Shown here piece after piece: positions 61,443 to 64,000 of a stretch of DNA of 64,000 nt. The position numbers and the translations under genes are program-made. Each line of letters opens with the position of its first letter. Within the stretch, counting starts at the first letter, position 1. The stretch is from contig CM063506.1 of NCBI GenBank assembly GCA_032207245.1, forward strand, positions 36,049,742-36,113,741. Reading direction: 5' to 3'. A model generated the notes under the pieces. It had not been told where the DNA came from, did no database searches, and saw only the letters and a list, made by a program, of their open reading frames with translations. Origin of the DNA: Pardosa pseudoannulata (taxonomy: Eukaryota > Arthropoda > Arachnida > Araneae > Lycosidae).

Positions 61443-61781
61443 TTTAATCTAATTTTTACGTACATAATTAATAGTTTTGATTGTCTAAATTAACTTTCGT
61501 GAACTAAAAACTATTATATAGTATAAGTTACTTTAATTGAGACTGTATAAAATTTTAAATGAATCAGATATCATGAAAATTTATTTAACCATTTTTATTA
61601 TTTTATCATTTCTCAACAACTTTGCTTGGTATTAAAAAAATTACTAAATTTAAAGTTATTTAAGTCGATAAGAATGTACTCTGAAAGTCACAGAAATATT
61701 TGTGGTACAATAATTTTGCACATACATTTATCTAATAATAACATATACCTTTCACTTAAATATCCCTTTTAAAAATGTACT
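61443..61781. other. AT-rich sequence; last part is an old 335-bp unit
   Basis: About 61765-61780 (TTTTAAAAATGTACTTT) aligns with the start of the 335-bp tandem unit (GTTTAAAAATATACTTT), whose continuation is beyond the SINE at 62606. Confidence 0.5.
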
Positions 61782-62605
61782 TTGTTGTTATTGTTGTTAT
61801 TGTTGTTGTTGCTTGTGCCACTATTACGTAACAATGACTTATACCAGGCCATGTTGAGATAACACAAAGATTTAAGACATCAGATACAAATGAGCGAAGA
61901 CTTACCATTTTGCAGATTTTTTTTTATTTACAAATCTAATTTTGCACAATCTGGTGACACAAATGAAATATATTTAATCTCATTATGGAGACGCCGTAAA
62001 CCGCTGGAATATGGAAGCAACTCCCTCTGATGACGCTATCTTCAGATGAACAAAAACAAAGTTGAGCGTCCCCTGTCTCTGCTGAAGTTCTCTTGGCTTC
62101 GTCTTTCCTCCGAAGGGGGGCTTTAAATCTGCTGAGCAAAAAATCCAAAAGCTGCTATTGCTAAATCCAAAGTCGACTGGCCAAAGTTAGCCACCCCTCT
62201 TGTAGAATGGAGTCGAAGGGGGGAGGTCACTGACATCGCCCTCGCCCCTCGGTCAGTCTCCCGCGATGGCGTTGTTCAACAATGTAACTCATTGTCACAG
62301 CCACGCGATCAAACCAAGCACGACTGAGCCGGAGGCTACTTGTATTAAAGCAAAGGGGAGAACCTATTGTTTTAAACGAGCACCTCAAGGGTGAAAGTAC
62401 GACTTATGCTCCAGTGGGTTCAAGTAACATTGAAACAGGGTCCAAGCAGAAGACCCATAGGCGTAGCCTGTCACCTCCAGAGGTATTGATTGAGAGCTTG
62501 GAGGACATTGTGACCACGAACATATTTTACGTGCCCCAATCACACTTAACGAACACGGCGAATCTTAGGCCGGCTTGGGTTCCGAACCCGAAACCCTCTA
62601 GATAC
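61782..62605 (-). mobile_element. SINE-1 copy, 5'-truncated, split by a solo LTR
   Basis: The (ACA)n tail is at 61785-61813 on the minus strand; the body words CACCTCAAGGG, TCCAAGCAGAAGACC, TGGAGGACATTGTGACCA and GGTTCCGAACCCG lie at 62340-62600. The box A half of the head is missing. It interrupts an old 335-bp repeat unit and is itself interrupted by LTR-A. Confidence 0.82.
61822..62299 (+). mobile_element. LTR-A solo LTR inside SINE-1
   Basis: 478 bp, starting TATTACGTAACAATGAC and ending GTAACTCATTGTCACA. GCCAC is duplicated (61817-61821 and 62300-62304), and removing the LTR with one GCCAC restores the SINE-1 tail order seen at 34366-34420. No coding sequence. Confidence 0.88.
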
Positions 62606-63230
62606 ATTTTTGTCCCTCTAATAATTTACAGACAGCAAAATAATTTCTTTATTTTAGCAGTATGTACGTATACCAGCGTACTGATTTTCTTTTAGTAAAA
62701 TAAAAGTTTTTAAAATAAATTACTATAATATTACTTCACATTTGCTTAATACTGCCTTATTACTGTATTTCTTATTTTAAATAACTTTTTATCCCCTTGC
62801 GGCAACGCGCGCTCATACTCCATGGCCTTCTCAGACCACTGGCAGCGACAGTAGTACATTGACTGTAACCGCCCGAAGAGACACTATAAGCAGAGAAACA
62901 ATAGAATCTCAGACACTCACTGGAGTCTGTAATGCTGTAGTTGCGAGCTAACACGTCTCGATGTATTTATGTTATTTTAATGTTTATTAAATGTGTGTCG
63001 TGAATATTCCTAGCTTTCATCACTTAGTTGAACGTCTGTTGGATCTACTTTAACGTGTGCTCCATTGCATGGGTATAATATCCGCCCGTGATGTGCGATC
63101 GCTATACCCTCTTCAGTCTGATGTTGGAAAAGTTTGCTTAGATATAAATGTGGCTATCTGATTAAAAGGACTAATGTCCATATTTTTACGTTATTTGAAT
63201 AACGTTGAAAACATGTGTTAAAATTAAATC
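62606..63230. repeat. old 335-bp unit with a ~310-bp GC-richer insert
   Basis: 62606-62793 (ATTTACAGACAGCAAAATAA, TAAAAGTTTTTAAAATAAAT) and 63108-63180 (CAGTCTGATGTTGG, GACTAATGTCCAT) are the two parts of one decayed unit. Between them about 62794-63107 is foreign, GC-richer sequence from CCCCTTGCGGCAACG to GTGCGATCGCTA. It might be an LTR or SINE; its ends and target duplication cannot be fixed. Confidence 0.6.
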
Positions 63231-63774
63231 AATTTAATATTTTTAAAATACTTGAAATTGTTAACAGTAAGGACATTTTTAAATAAAAACTTCTAATGGC
63301 TTTTCAGATTCGAATAAAAAGCTGATTACACAGGCATACAAAATTTTTTTTTGTTTTGGTGCCTAAGATTTTAAAACTGGATTCAGCTATGTTTGGAGAG
63401 CTGATTCTAAATATGAAATCAGTTTTTCTCTATCAGCTCTACTTTTTTAGATAAGCGTTTTTTATTGTGCAGTACTACAGGAAACGTGAACAACATAGCT
63501 CCGGGGAAATCCACCAGATAGGCTAAACATCCGTAATGTAAGTGACTTTTAACACTTCGACTACAGTTGAAATCCTTTTTGAGTTGACTAAACATTTTAA
63601 AGTAATAAATTAAACCCTTTTTAAGTTTAATTTAATTTAGAGATTTTTCGTCGTGCAGGGTAGATAGAAATTAGCCTCGTGTAATATTTGAGTTTAGGAA
63701 ATAGATGTTATAAAGTTAACCTAAAACGTACTATGTTGTAGATTGTTGTACTTGTATCTATAAATAGAAATAAA
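63231..63774. other. AT-rich sequence upstream of the terminal pseudogene
   Basis: No gene recognised. A possible promoter for the pseudogene cannot be defined. Confidence 0.45.
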
Positions 63775-63987
63775 ATGAGTTCAAGTAGAAGAAGTTGTGC
63801 AAATCATCCAGCGAGGAACAAGGTGAAATATTTCACCAGGATATTAAAATTATGGAGGTCTGCTATCAAGGAAGATAGGATACGCACATGATGACGGATT
63901 ACTGCTAGAGTTTAGAAAGGGAATGTACCAAAACACATTCAAGATTGTCACGAAAAAGAAGCTTCCGAAGTGTTCAGTGACTAAACT
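63775..63987 (+). pseudogene. internally deleted arthropod repeat-associated protein
   Basis: ATG at 63775 opens MSSSRRSCANHP and stays open for 38 codons. In the +1 frame from about 63811 the sequence reads SEEQGEIFHQDIKIMEVCYQ, GR-stop-DTHMMTDYC-stop-SLEREC and a basic SRKRSF end with a stop at about 63986. I recall arthropod proteins of unknown function, highly repeated in aphids and spiders, that begin like MSSSRRSC-NHP and end with HQDI--ME--YQG-WD--MM-DYCW. Here beginning and end are fused with the middle (several hundred codons) missing; two TAG stops replace what are normally Trp codons. Probably transposon-derived. The function of the family is unknown to me. Confidence 0.6.
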
Positions 63988-64000
63988 TCGTCTCACCTTA

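Overview
This is a eukaryotic, very AT-rich, intron-less-looking stretch of intergenic DNA in which I find no intact host protein-coding gene, no rRNA and no convincing functional tRNA. The mix of Tc1-type transposases, RTE/CR1-like LINE pieces, Helitrons, piggyBac-type TTAA elements, a Merlin element and tRNA-derived SINEs fits an arthropod, probably an arachnid such as a spider. That assignment is an inference from repeat style, not from a marker gene.

Layout. 1-5.5 kb: microsatellite, a 113-bp repeat cluster, a 116-bp poly-G tract, an 82-bp tandem array, and duplicated AT-rich blocks ending in a TTAA-flanked MITE. 6.0-6.4 kb: a SINE-1 copy with a 13-bp target duplication. 7.9-9.7 kb: a 23-bp minisatellite and unclassified sequence. 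11.0-16 kb: a LINE RNase H fragment, two broken Tc1-type transposases and an LTR-like block. 16.5-19.3 kb: a 1.1-kb direct duplication, one copy of which carries a palindromic MITE with four CRE octamers. 19.6-20.9 kb: Helitron. 21.8-24.3 kb: compound microsatellites and an 840-bp duplication. 25-28 kb: LTR-like and LINE reverse-transcriptase fragments and a 271-bp palindrome. 30-33 kb: SINE-2 split by a TTAA MITE, a Helitron, and a tandem LTR-like block. 34.3-36.7 kb: a Helitron Pif1 helicase end hit by SINE-1, itself hit by a piggyBac derivative, followed by eroded tandem copies. 39.6-41.1 kb: LTR-like block and a LINE reverse transcriptase split by a second piggyBac derivative. 41.1-47.9 kb: five copies of a 1.35-kb tandem repeat. 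49.6-52.9 kb: hAT MITE, and a tandem duplication containing solo LTRs. 54-57.5 kb: two Helitrons and a second copy of the TTAA MITE. 57.9-59.2 kb: 335-bp tandem repeat. 60.3-61.4 kb: a Merlin (IS1016-type) transposon with a SINE inserted in its transposase. 61.8-63.2 kb: nested SINE-1, solo LTR and an old 335-bp unit. 63.8-64 kb: an internally deleted, stop-containing pseudogene.

The main value of the window is stratigraphic: at least ten insertions have target-site duplications, empty paralogous sites or restored reading frames that give exact boundaries and a relative order of events. Helitrons, SINEs and TTAA elements repeatedly land in each other. No cooperating host gene system can be supported.
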